Positions 9,140 to 17,144 of a stretch of DNA of 26,772 bases are shown here, one piece after another. The translations under genes were made by a program, and so were the position numbers. This DNA is from Chara braunii (Eukaryota > Streptophyta > Charophyceae > Charales > Characeae). Each line of letters begins with the position of its first letter. Position 1 is the stretch's first letter. The DNA is taken from assembly GCA_003427395.1 (NCBI GenBank), contig BFEA01000339.1, positions 1,127,998 through 1,154,769 of the forward strand, in the 5' to 3' direction. The notes below the pieces were generated by a model. It was given only the letters and a program-made list of their open reading frames with translations. It was not told the DNA's origin and did not search any database.

Positions 9140-10684
9140 ATGGCAGAGTACGCCTCCAAGGAACTGGACGAGAAATTGTGGGCGGGCTATAGGAAATGGG
9201 TCACAGATCACTCGTACCTCAAGCAATGCCCCCAGTGTCTCAGCTGTCCGAGTGATAAGGACGTGGCGGCGACGATGAAGTTGGTCAATCGCGAGAAGTT
9301 TCTCGTGCTGTCCGTGCTGAAAGGCGAACGTAGCAAGACACAAGAGGGGCCGCAAGCACTGGGAGAATGCACCAATGTCAAATGGAAGCACACCAGTCAA
9401 GTGACAACCCTCGCACCATTTGCTTACGACGCCTTCACGGCTTTCTTGAGAAAGGATGAGATAAGGAAAGTTGTGACGCAGCTGCGATGCCACACTTGCA
9501 TCATTGACTTCTGCGATCCCGTTGACCGAGCACGTTGGAATGAGGAGGCTTTCCGGTCATTGGCGGCATTCCTTGAAGCTGTGTGTCCTGATTTTCGAAC
9601 TCTGATTGCTTTCGTTCCCAGGCAATGGGACCTCTCCTTCATGGATCTTCTGCACATTCTTCCTGTCACGAATGGTTGTGCAGGAAAATGGGTTCGGAGG
9701 AGTCAAGTTAAGAAGCACTACCAAATCGGGAACAGTGTGTGGGCCGAGGAGGACAAGATGTATGTTCTTTTCCATGGGGATGATCTGAAGCTTAACACCC
9801 CACCGACATATGAGGGGCGATTGTCGGACGATGACGCTGCAGCTCTTGGGAAAAGGCAGAAGTGCACACCCTCGGACATTGCCGAAACACAGTTCACGGC
9901 CACGACGTATGCATTGGCAGGCGTGCACCACCTAAAGGGGTTTGTCTATAAGGAAATGGAGCGCCACCCAGTTATGCTATTGGGTCAGATAGAGTTCTTC
10001 TGCCCAATCGAAAATGGAGTTATGTTCATCGGCAAAGCACACGCCCAGGTTGTGTGGCAAGTCCTCAAGAGCGGGCGTCATGTTGTGGCCATCGAGGGAG
10101 ACACAAAGCTCCTCAACTTTTTGATGACATATGTTGCGCATGAGGTGCATACGGGTGTGGACAACTGTGAATTCTACCAGGTGCAGAAAGAGGTCGACCA
10201 TGATCCAGACAGGAATATGTGGTTCAAGCTATCAGCTGAGAAAAGGGCGAGTGTATACAAGTTTCTTTTCCTCGACACACGACCCAAACTAAGATTCGAG
10301 GACGACCACAAGTGCCGACGAGATGTCGTGATCGGGGCATTGGATGGCTACCATGGTGCTTCTAGGGAGGCTGCGGCCAACTTCGTGGAGAAACTTGAGG
10401 AACGCTATTTCGACAATGGCAAGATGGAACTCACGTTAAATTATTACAAGGCTCAGTTCACCAAAGAGGACAATTTCAACGCAAACGACGAGGAAGAAGT
10501 CAGCGAAGGTGAGGAGCCGTTGGATTTAGAGACGATATATCACAAATATACTGCAGGTATGGCGTCCTCTTCAACGCCTTCCAGTTCCAAGCACGCTGCG
10601 TGTTTACCTGTCGTCACTCCATTGTCGTCACTCCTGTCGCAAGGCCAACCTCGGGTTCTTCAAGAGGATTTCTTTCCTCTATGA
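9140..10684 (+). pseudogene. Degenerate amino-methyltransferase-like ORF (middle part of broken gene)
   Basis: About 514 residues, in the same frame as the ParB-like ORF. Two segments suggest a permuted SAM-dependent amino-methyltransferase. First, around 9497-9530, a hydrophobic strand followed by D-P-V (9515-9523) sits where DPPY/SPPY of DNA N6-A or N4-C enzymes would be, followed by a helix and an LIAFVPRQW strand. Second, near 10015-10115, comes a strand, a small-residue loop (GKAHAQ), a helix, then KSGRHVVAIEGD and a further helix. That pattern is typical of motif I plus the acidic end of strand 2 (compare GR..IGIE.D). Catalytic motif before SAM motif is the order of beta-class enzymes. 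Both motifs deviate (DPV for DPPY; no DPFxGSGT), so activity is doubtful. The C-terminal part is acidic then Ser/Pro-rich and ends at 10684, where the sense probably passes to the next frame. Confidence 0.5.
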
Positions 10685-11376
10685 GAAGCAAAGCTCTAAG
10701 CCCCATTGTCAAGCCTGGACGTCCTCTTCCGCTGACGCACACGTTGAGATTGCAGAAAGGTCAACTCTATTTCTTCGGGAAAACGCACAGGAGCACCGAC
10801 GAGTCTGATTGGGGTCATCATATAGTTTGGCATCCAGATGTGTTCCAACCAGCAGTTATTGATAGCGAATGGGTTATGGCGTTCAATGATAAGGGCGAAT
10901 GGAAATCAGAACCCCATTCGTCAAAAAAGGTGTTTGAAGAGGCCGCCCTCCAAGCGGTTATCGACCACGTCGCGGAGGTAAACTGTCGTCAACCAGATGA
11001 GTTTGTCGTCAAAGTGTTCGGAGAGCAGACATATGAGATTCTTCGGGAACACAACATGTTGGAGTTGTGTCGTGACTTTTATTACCTCGAAACAAGTCCA
11101 AGTTATGAGGCTAACATTGACTGGCATATTCCGCCTCCTGCCCCAACACGAGGAGAGGGAGCTGGACGGGGCGGACGTGGAGGAGATGACGAAGGAGGGG
11201 ACGGAGGAGGTGAGGACAGAACCCGCGCCGGCGGTCACGGTGGACATGGTGGAGCAAGTGACAATAGAGGGGGCGGCGCACAACGCGGAAATATTACGAG
11301 CGCGGGAGGGGTCACAATCGCAGGCGGAATGGGTGGCATGGCTTCGGCAGAAGGTGCGAGCTCACAAACTGGGTAG
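10640..11376 (+). pseudogene. Continuation of the broken gene in another frame
   Basis: Just before the preceding stop, sense appears to move to frame 1. There an open stretch encodes a globular segment of about 150 residues (GQLYFFGKTHRSTDESDWG through FYYLETSPSYEANIDWH). After about 11140 this frame becomes a Gly/Arg-only string, while frame 2 over 11135-11470 reads as an acidic, coiled-coil-like sequence (ADVEEMTKEGTEEVRTEPAP, then QAEWVAWLRQKVRAHKLG). I therefore infer one frameshift near 10660-10684 and another near 11135. No family is recognised. It is likely the same polypeptide as the methyltransferase-like part. Confidence 0.45.
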
Positions 11377-11388
11377 GGATCACCGCAG

Positions 11389-13024
11389 GTGGAATCTCCA
11401 CCGCCGATGCATGCGCTGCAAGCTTATGAACTTGTTGGCCAAGGACAACACGCATTTCCAGGCAGCGGATGTATCCGCGGTACAGTTTCTGCCGGATCCA
11501 ATTTCATGGAAGATGCGGAGTCGGTCGACGTGGCTTCCACTAAGGATCTAGGACGCGACACTCGGGAGTGCGAAGTTGTTACGGATGCCACTCTCCTAGA
11601 CTGAGAGAATGTGGTGGAGAAACCTGTAGGAGGGTCATACTCCACCGAAAGGACAGATTCTCTTGCGAGTCCTTGTGCAACGGGGTCTGAGGTGGATAAG
11701 GGGCGAGGGCTGCGGGTTGGAATTTTTTCTGCCGGCACCGGATGTATCCGCCATGCGTGCGAGCGCGTCAGTGTGGAGTAGACAGAGGACTTAGTTGCCT
11801 GAAGCTTTTCAGCCGGTGGCGGACATATCCGCTCCTCGGCGCGTCAACTCAGCAGCACCGACGACACCCTTGCGCTGGGTACGGAAGACCAGGAAACTGC
11901 ACCCTTTGACACGCATTATGGTGGTTCAGAGGGCGGGCATGTCTCACTGACGGATGCCGCGGAGAAACCTGCAGGCGGGTCATACTTCCCCCAGATGGGA
12001 TTCGAAGGGCACAAGGAGCGCGGGCTGCGTGATGGCGGTTCTTTTGCCGGCGCCGGATGTATCTGCCGTCCAAGCCTCCGTGACAATGCAGAGCGGAAGG
12101 AGGACTTTGTTGTCAGACACACTTCGCAGCAAACACGCAGCATGGATAACACCCTTGCCCTGAATATGGAAGACCAGCAGACTCCACCACCGGCGCATCA
12201 ACTCAGCAGCACCGACGACATGCTTGCCCTGGGTATGGAAGACCAGGAGGGTGCACCCTTCGACACACATTATGGTGGTCCTGAGGGCGGGCATGTCTCG
12301 CTGACGATTGCCTCGGAGAAACCTGCGGACGGGCAGAAGGGGCCCGGGGTGCGTGATGGCGGTTCTTTTGCCGGCACCGGATGTATCCGCCGTCGAAGCC
12401 TGCGTGTCGGTGCAGAGCAAACTCCACCACCGACGGAGCAGCAGCCACGCAGCACGGATAACACCCCTGCCCTGGGTGTGGAAGACCAGGAGACTCCACC
12501 TCGTGATGCACATTGTGGCGGTTCCCAGGGCGGGTATGTCTCGCAGTTATGTTCAAGGTTGCCTGGCATGCGGCCCTCAAAAATCATTACGGCTATAGTC
12601 GTGTCGGACCAGTGCAACGAGGATGAAGACGTCACCATGCTGGAAGGGGATGAGGTTGTAGTCTGTCGTCCGATCGAAGATGATCTTGTCAAGACACTTT
12701 TCCGCGAATTCGATTCCCCCGTTGTCATCTCTCCCTCTTCACAATTATTGACTCCTCAAGATGAAGTTCTAACCATCCGTGGGAGTGGCGGGACAGCTGG
12801 TCGTCNTGTAGAGTTNTGCCCCGGTGCTCCGGNAAAAGTTGTTTGCCTCGTCGACGCAGACATTAAGGACCTGTCCCGGTTTCCATCCCNGTTAGATGNC
12901 ATTATGGCATCGNNTNAGANTGAAGAGTTCGTGCTGGGTCTAAGCGCGACATGTCTAGGAAAAGACTTGCCACAATCGAAAGGTTTAGACGAGAAGGAAC
13001 ATCTTCGACACGAAGCCGTGGCTG
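11389..13024 (+). pseudogene. Repetitive linker ORF, interrupted 5' part
   Basis: Frame 1 reads from 11389 to 13024 with three in-frame stops (TGA 11602-11604, TAG near 11776, TGA near 11797). It is open from there, with the longest ATG-started stretch from 11995. The protein is built of repeats: (F/S)AG-x-GCIR, then LALG-x-EDQE-x-x-P, then HYGGSEGGHVSLT, then EKPAGG. After the repeats come about 150 residues with acidic patches (DQCNEDEDVTMLEGDEV) and no known domain. It probably ends at a splice donor at 13025 and not at the stop at 13033-13035. Several Ns from 12806 on blur the C-terminal part. I take it as a linker between the methyltransferase-like and protease-like parts; function unknown. 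Confidence 0.5.
11620..12550 (+). repeat. In-frame coding tandem repeat, period about 315-324 bp, each with the palindromic core
   Basis: Core-type sites start at 11465 (exact GCGGATGTATCCGC), 11738, 11819, 12053 and 12377. The distances 273, 81, 234 and 324 are all multiples of three, so the core always reads G-C-I-R (or a near variant) in frame 1. Around it repeat GGCTGCGTGATGGCGGTTC, CAGCAGCACCGACGACA, CTGGGTATGGAAGACCAGG and GAGGGCGGGCATGTCTC. Frame is kept although several stops have appeared, so the repeat expanded while the frame was translated. Confidence 0.8.
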
Positions 13025-13265
13025 GTAAGCAGTGACATGTGTTGCTCACATTTGGGTCTGTGTAGTGTATGAGCAGTTGGAGTTTAATCAGTGACATGAG
13101 TTGCTCACGTTTGGGTCCAACTTTTGTATGAGCACCAGGAGTTTACTTTTCGATGTGGCGGGCGGCGATATGTTTGGATATGTGGGTAATTGCTGGTTGC
13201 CCCTTGGTTGTGCAGTGNGGCGATGTGTTATATTCANAATCNCCTTTTCTTCACTTGTTGTACAN
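13025..13265 (+). other. Possible intron (GTAAGC donor, pyrimidine-rich acceptor)
   Basis: GTAAGC at 13025-13030 follows an open coding stretch and is a strong donor. The region contains a short tandem duplication and stops. It ends with a pyrimidine-rich TTTTCTTCACTTGTTGTACA before an ambiguous base at 13265; if that base is G this is a standard AG acceptor. Splicing there leads into frame 2, which stays open to 13543. The downstream frame 1 also looks coding for a while, so the exact acceptor is unsure. Confidence 0.35.
13031..13147 (+). repeat. 59-bp tandem duplication
   Basis: AGTGACATGTGTTGCTCAC at 13031 recurs as AGTGACATGAGTTGCTCAC at 13090, followed in both copies by TTTGGGTC, TATGAGCA and GGAGTTTA. 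Period is 59 bp, two copies. It lies just after the ORF stop, inside the proposed intron. Confidence 0.85.
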
Positions 13266-13543
13266 GTCGGCCATCTCCTTCATGNGTCGTGCGNAGAAAC
13301 TNGGAGNAGTCTCTNANAAAGACGAATATGCCGCGATTGTCGAGAAGGGATATTCAGATTGTAGAACCTGCGGGTATGAGTTCTGACGCATTTGAGAAGT
13401 TGCACATCAAAGTTTGCAAGAAGTGCGCCATTTCTCCGCTTCCTGTACCCGCGCCATACTTTTCTAGAACTACAAGTAGAGGGGTGCAGATTTATAATAC
13501 TTTTAAAGCGCAAAGCAAAGAACAGAACGACTCGGACAGTTAG
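13266..13543 (+). pseudogene. Possible zinc-ribbon exon, split by a frameshift
   Basis: In frame 1 a segment reading KDEYAAIVEKGYSDCRTCG (about 13320-13375) stops at the next codons. In frame 2 the following bases read SDAFEKLHIKVCKKCAISP. Together these would give C-x2-C, about 16-17 residues, C-x2-C, a zinc-ribbon-like spacing. The join needs a one-base shift near 13375-13385. Seven Ns at 13265-13317 make the upstream part unreadable. This could be the segment before the protease domain of the same gene. Family not identified. Confidence 0.35.
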
Positions 13544-13591
13544 GGTGTCATCCTTCTCATGCTCATGCGTGTTGCTTGGTTGGACTGTGCA

Positions 13592-14319
13592 GCAGACGTA
13601 TGCATGTCAGGCGTCGGAGGAAATAAGGAAGAATCGTCCAAGTTGATGGACAAGCTTGTTCGGTNTTGCCTAGCGCCGGTGATGGTTATTGCTCGCCTCN
13701 CNGCCGAGAACTTGGTGATTAGGGTAAANGANATGGTGACATTATTGGATAGAGGCGGCGAGCTTAACGACGAGGTCGTTAATTTTTACTTGGCTCTCCT
13801 CACGAGGGACTGTCGTCGATCTCCGTTCAAAGTGTACAACTTCCTCTCCTTTNTCTTTACGAAGTTGCAGTCGCAAGGTTTTAGAGGGNTCAGCAGGTGG
13901 NNGCAAAATGTCCTNCTTTTCGAGTACGATATATTACTCATCCCCATTCACAAGGATTGCGAACACTGGGTCCTTCTTTCAGTAGATTTCAGAGAGCACG
14001 TTGTAGACTTCGTCAACTCGTTTTATAACCCGGTATGTGACGCGTCATTCGCTTCTAGTGCATTTAAGGCGGTTGTGGACTATCTGAATAAAGAGGCAAA
14101 GGTACGAGGGTTGCCTGAAAGGTACAATAACATGAGATTTGAAGTGCTCGTTAAGGGAGTGCCTAGGCAGGTTGATGGATCGAGTTGTGGGGTATTCATG
14201 TTGATGTTCGCTTCCTTTCTCGTCCGGGGTTTGTGCCGCCTTTCCGCTTTTCAAATTGTGACATTCCAGCAATCACATGCAAGATGGCGTCGATCATCTG
14301 CTATGTAGGACAAGTTTGA
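13592..14319 (+). pseudogene. Ulp1/SENP-like C48 cysteine protease domain
   Basis: Ulp1-type (C48) proteases cleave SUMO or related modifiers, and such domains are also carried by plant transposons. Seen here: LLDRGGELNDEVVNFYLALL at the domain start (substrate-entry strand), then DILLIPIHKDCEHWVLLSVD with the catalytic His at 13964-13966, then VDFVNSF where the usual YDS catalytic Asp is Asn (14015-14017). PRQVDGSSCGVF follows, with the oxyanion Gln at 14168-14170 and nucleophile Cys at 14186-14188. Near 14225-14250 one base seems to be missing. The current frame ends at 14308, but the other frame gives the expected end (CDIPAITCKMASIICYVG) with a stop at 14317-14319. Nine Ns fall in the domain. 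There is no start codon of its own; the AG at 13590-13591 may be an acceptor, so it is probably the last exon of the large gene. Inactive in this copy is likely. Confidence 0.8.
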
Positions 14320-14462
14320 GTATGTGTGGCCAGTTCTCTAGGTCGGGATTGTGCAGCGGATGTATCCGGCCTATAGGATCCTAATCCCTGGTGCTGTTTG
14401 AAAATTCTTGTATATTGCTCTTCTTCAGATATTAGGTGTCACTTTATTTGCGTAACTTCCTC

Positions 14463-14600
14463 AAGTGCTCCTTAATGGAGGTTGATGGGTCGATTTGCGG
14501 GATATTCGTGTTGATGTCTGCTTCCTTTCTCGCACGGGTATTTCGCCCGCCTTTTCGCTATTTGAATTTTGACATTCCAGCAATCAGATGTGTTTCCAGT
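14463..14600 (+). pseudogene. Duplicated 3' fragment of the C48 domain
   Basis: About 138 bp match 14146-14286 at an offset of about 310 bp: AAGTGCTC-TTAA, GTTGATGGGTCGATTTGCGG, TTCCTTTCTCGCACGGGTAT, GACATTCCAGCAATCA. It carries the Cys codon (14496-14498, DGSICGIF context) but lacks about 10 bp that encode the oxyanion Gln region in the main copy. It keeps the reading frame through the stretch where the main copy has lost a base, so the main copy's frameshift is later than, or independent of, this duplication. Confidence 0.82.
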
Positions 14601-14761
14601 TAAGGTGTCTGTCATTGTATGGGGAAATTTGTATGTGGTGGTGTTTGTCATTGCTGATGTGTATGGGGACATTTGTATGTGGTTCCTGAGTTGTGAATAA
14701 TGGAACACAGGCGAGAATATGTACAGGATGTATCCGCCACCGGCAAGAATATGAAGAGGAT

Positions 14762-14764
<3 letters not shown>

Positions 14765-14852
<88 letters not shown>

Positions 14853-14860
14853 GCGCGCGC
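14765..14860. repeat. (TC)n microsatellite followed by (CG)5
   Basis: About 86 bases of nearly pure TC with one TTT interruption near 14840, then ten bases of alternating GC at 14851-14860. The Ser-Leu frames across it are artefacts. Microsatellites of TC or GA recur seven or so times to 17024. Confidence 0.97.
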
Positions 14861-14908
14861 ATGCAGTTATGTCTTGTCATGAAAGGAAATGCAGTGGAAT
14901 AAGTATCA

Positions 14909-14956
14909 GAGCACGTTTCCCTAATGTGGCGGATGAAACATTAGGGAAACGTGCTC
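14909..14956. repeat. Perfect 19-bp inverted repeat, 10-bp spacer
   Basis: Arm GAGCACGTTTCCCTAATGT (14909-14927) pairs exactly with ACATTAGGGAAACGTGCTC (14938-14956). The spacer GGCGGATGAA contains a half-site of the palindromic core, and a near-core ACGGATGTATCCGA follows at 14968. Words from the arm recur at 15276 (GGGCAACGTGCTCAGG), 16203, 16422, 16489 and 16756. It may be a hairpin, transposon end or folded-back duplicate. Confidence 0.9.
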
Positions 14957-15175
14957 GGGCTTGTATAACGGATGTATCCGACATATACGATCATAACTTG
15001 TTTGTGCTATATGTGTCACTTCTTTGCGTCAGTTCATCTCTCGCTGCCTCTCTTTCACTTCCCCTATCTCTCTCTCTCCCGTGCGCCTTGTCGTGCAAGA
15101 AAGGGCAGTGCAATATGTACCGGTTGAAACTTTATCGCAAAACAAAAAGACACGCGCGCGCGCACGCCCCCACAA

Positions 15176-15178
<3 letters not shown>

Positions 15179-15207
<29 letters not shown>
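15179..15207. repeat. (GA)n microsatellite
   Basis: Fourteen or so GA units, next to the alternating CGCGCGCGCG near 15152. A related module (CTTGTCGTGCAAGAAAGGGC) lies at about 15087. Confidence 0.95.
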
Positions 15208-15212
<5 letters not shown>

Positions 15213-15313
15213 ACGCGATTTGTGGGTTGTGATTCAATCGACCACATCTATTGCTCCTTCTCTCGTACAGACTGTTGAGGGCAACGTGCTCAGGCTTGTG
15301 CAGCAAGTGCCAG

Positions 15314-15947
15314 NNNNNNNNNNNNNNNNNNNNNNNNNNNNNNNNNNNNNNNNNNNNNNNNNNNNNNNNNNNNNNNNNNNNNNNNNNNNNNNNNNNNNNN
15401 NNNNNNNNNNNNNNNNNNNNNNNNNNNNNNNNNNNNNNNNNNNNNNNNNNNNNNNNNNNNNNNNNNNNNNNNNNNNNNNNNNNNNNNNNNNNNNNNNNNN
15501 NNNNNNNNNNNNNNNNNNNNNNNNNNNNNNNNNNNNNNNNNNNNNNNNNNNNNNNNNNNNNNNNNNNNNNNNNNNNNNNNNNNNNNNNNNNNNNNNNNNN
15601 NNNNNNNNNNNNNNNNNNNNNNNNNNNNNNNNNNNNNNNNNNNNNNNNNNNNNNNNNNNNNNNNNNNNNNNNNNNNNNNNNNNNNNNNNNNNNNNNNNNN
15701 NNNNNNNNNNNNNNNNNNNNNNNNNNNNNNNNNNNNNNNNNNNNNNNNNNNNNNNNNNNNNNNNNNNNNNNNNNNNNNNNNNNNNNNNNNNNNNNNNNNN
15801 NNNNNNNNNNNNNNNNNNNNNNNNNNNNNNNNNNNNNNNNNNNNNNNNNNNNNNNNNNNNNNNNNNNNNNNNNNNNNNNNNNNNNNNNNNNNNNNNNNNN
15901 NNNNNNNNNNNNNNNNNNNNNNNNNNNNNNNNNNNNNNNNNNNNNNN
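15314..15947. other. Assembly gap (634 Ns)
   Basis: An unbroken run of N from 15314 to 15947. Both edges lie in (TC)/(GA)-rich sequence, the likely cause of the failed assembly. Any ORF drawn through it is meaningless. Confidence 0.99.
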
Positions 15948-16021
15948 TCTCTTCAACCGTAATTCTCTCTCTCTCTCTTCTCTCTCCCGTGAATAGTAGT
16001 CTGGACAGAGCACTCCTTCTT

Positions 16022-16023
<2 letters not shown>

Positions 16024-16074
<51 letters not shown>
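16024..16074. repeat. (TC)n microsatellite
   Basis: About 25 TC units after a short T-run. Weaker TC-rich sequence precedes it from 15960. Confidence 0.96.
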
Positions 16075-16077
<3 letters not shown>

Positions 16078-16162
16078 GGGAAACTTCCTTTTCTGTGAGT
16101 TTGCTCTCTCCAGGCTGCTTGTTGATGCACTCTTCCCCATTCGTGTATGACAGGATACAACT

Positions 16163-16567
16163 TCCCCTTTCGTGTATGACAGGACACAACAGCACGAGAG
16201 ACACACAAGAGCACGTTTCACTAAAGTTTCACAGAAGATCATACTAGTGTACGTATTCCACAATGGCACGAGCGAGAGAGAGAGAGAGAGAGAGTTATAT
16301 GGGGTTTTTGATTTGTGAAACCATCAATCACGTCTCTTTCTTTCTTTCTTGCCATTATGCGTGTCATATATGACAGGGGAAGCGGAATATGTTCCGGATG
16401 TATCCGACACAAAATACAACTTCAGGGAAACGCGCTCTTCCCTTTTCGTGTATGACAGGACACAACAGCACGAGAGACTCACACAAGAGCACGTTTCACT
16501 AAAGTTTCACAGAAGATCATACTAGTGTACGTATTCCATTCCTTGCATGACAAGCCACAATGGCACA

Positions 16568-16623
<56 letters not shown>

Positions 16624-16768
16624 ATATGGGGTTTTTTATTTGTGAAACCATCGATCGCGTCTCTTTCTTTCTCTCTTGCCATTATGCGTGTCATATATGA
16701 CAGGGAAAGCGGAAGATGTTGCGGATGTATCTGGCACAAACTACACAAACTTCAGGGAAACGCGCTCT
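16163..16768. repeat. Local tandem duplication, period about 276 bp, around (GA)n
   Basis: Copy 1 (about 16163-16438) and copy 2 (about 16439-16768) share CGTGTATGACAGGACACAAC (16171 and 16447), GCACGTTTCACTAAAGTTTC, AGATCATACTAGTGTACGTA, a (GA)n tract, GTTATATGGGGTTTTT, TTGCCATTATGCGTGTCATA, a core-like GGATGTATC(C/T), and TTCAGGGAAACGCGCTCTT. Copy 2 is longer mainly because its (GA)n tract (about 16570-16621) is longer than that of copy 1 (about 16273-16294). Confidence 0.9.
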
Positions 16769-16974
16769 TTTGTGAATCTGCTCTCTCCAGTCAGCGTGTC
16801 GTTGCAGATGTGGATGAGACATCTGTATGTGGTGCCTGAGTTGTGAATTAACTGAACACATCTCTCTATCCTTCTTTTATGCAGTAACTGTTGTGTATTG
16901 TCGTACAGGAAGGAATATGCGGCGGATGTATCCGCAACAAAGTACATAATATTAAACTCTTGGGAAAGTTTAAC

Positions 16975-16975
<1 letters not shown>

Positions 16976-17024
<49 letters not shown>
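16976..17024. repeat. (TC)n microsatellite
   Basis: Nearly pure TC with one TTT interruption, lying between two copies of the core-bearing module at about 16897-16936 and 17032-17082. Confidence 0.95.
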
Positions 17025-17027
<3 letters not shown>

Positions 17028-17044
17028 CGTCGTGTCTTATCATG

Positions 17045-17144
17045 CATGAAAGGGGCAGTGGAATATGTATCGGATGTATCCAATGCATATTAATATGACA
17101 TTGTATTGGATACATCCGATACATATTCCACTGCCCCTTTCATG
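17045..17144. repeat. Perfect 40-bp inverted repeat, 20-bp spacer
   Basis: The arm at 17045-17084 begins CATGAAAGGGGCAGTGGAAT and ends CGGATGTATCCAAT. The arm at 17105-17144 is its exact reverse complement. No mismatch occurs over 40 bp. Each arm contains the dispersed module with a core-like CGGATGTATCC. A third copy of the same module, diverged and on the minus strand, lies at about 17199-17250. The perfect pairing suggests a recent event or gene conversion between the arms. Confidence 0.95.

Noticed and set aside
10997-11134. Independent ORF start in frame 2 at 10997
   Set aside because: The first 45 codons overlap the better frame 1 reading; only the part after about 11135 looks coding, better explained by a frameshift.
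14869-16269. ORFs of about 300-400 codons across 15314-15947
   Set aside because: They run through 634 Ns and (TC)/(GA) microsatellites; most of the translation is unknown sequence.
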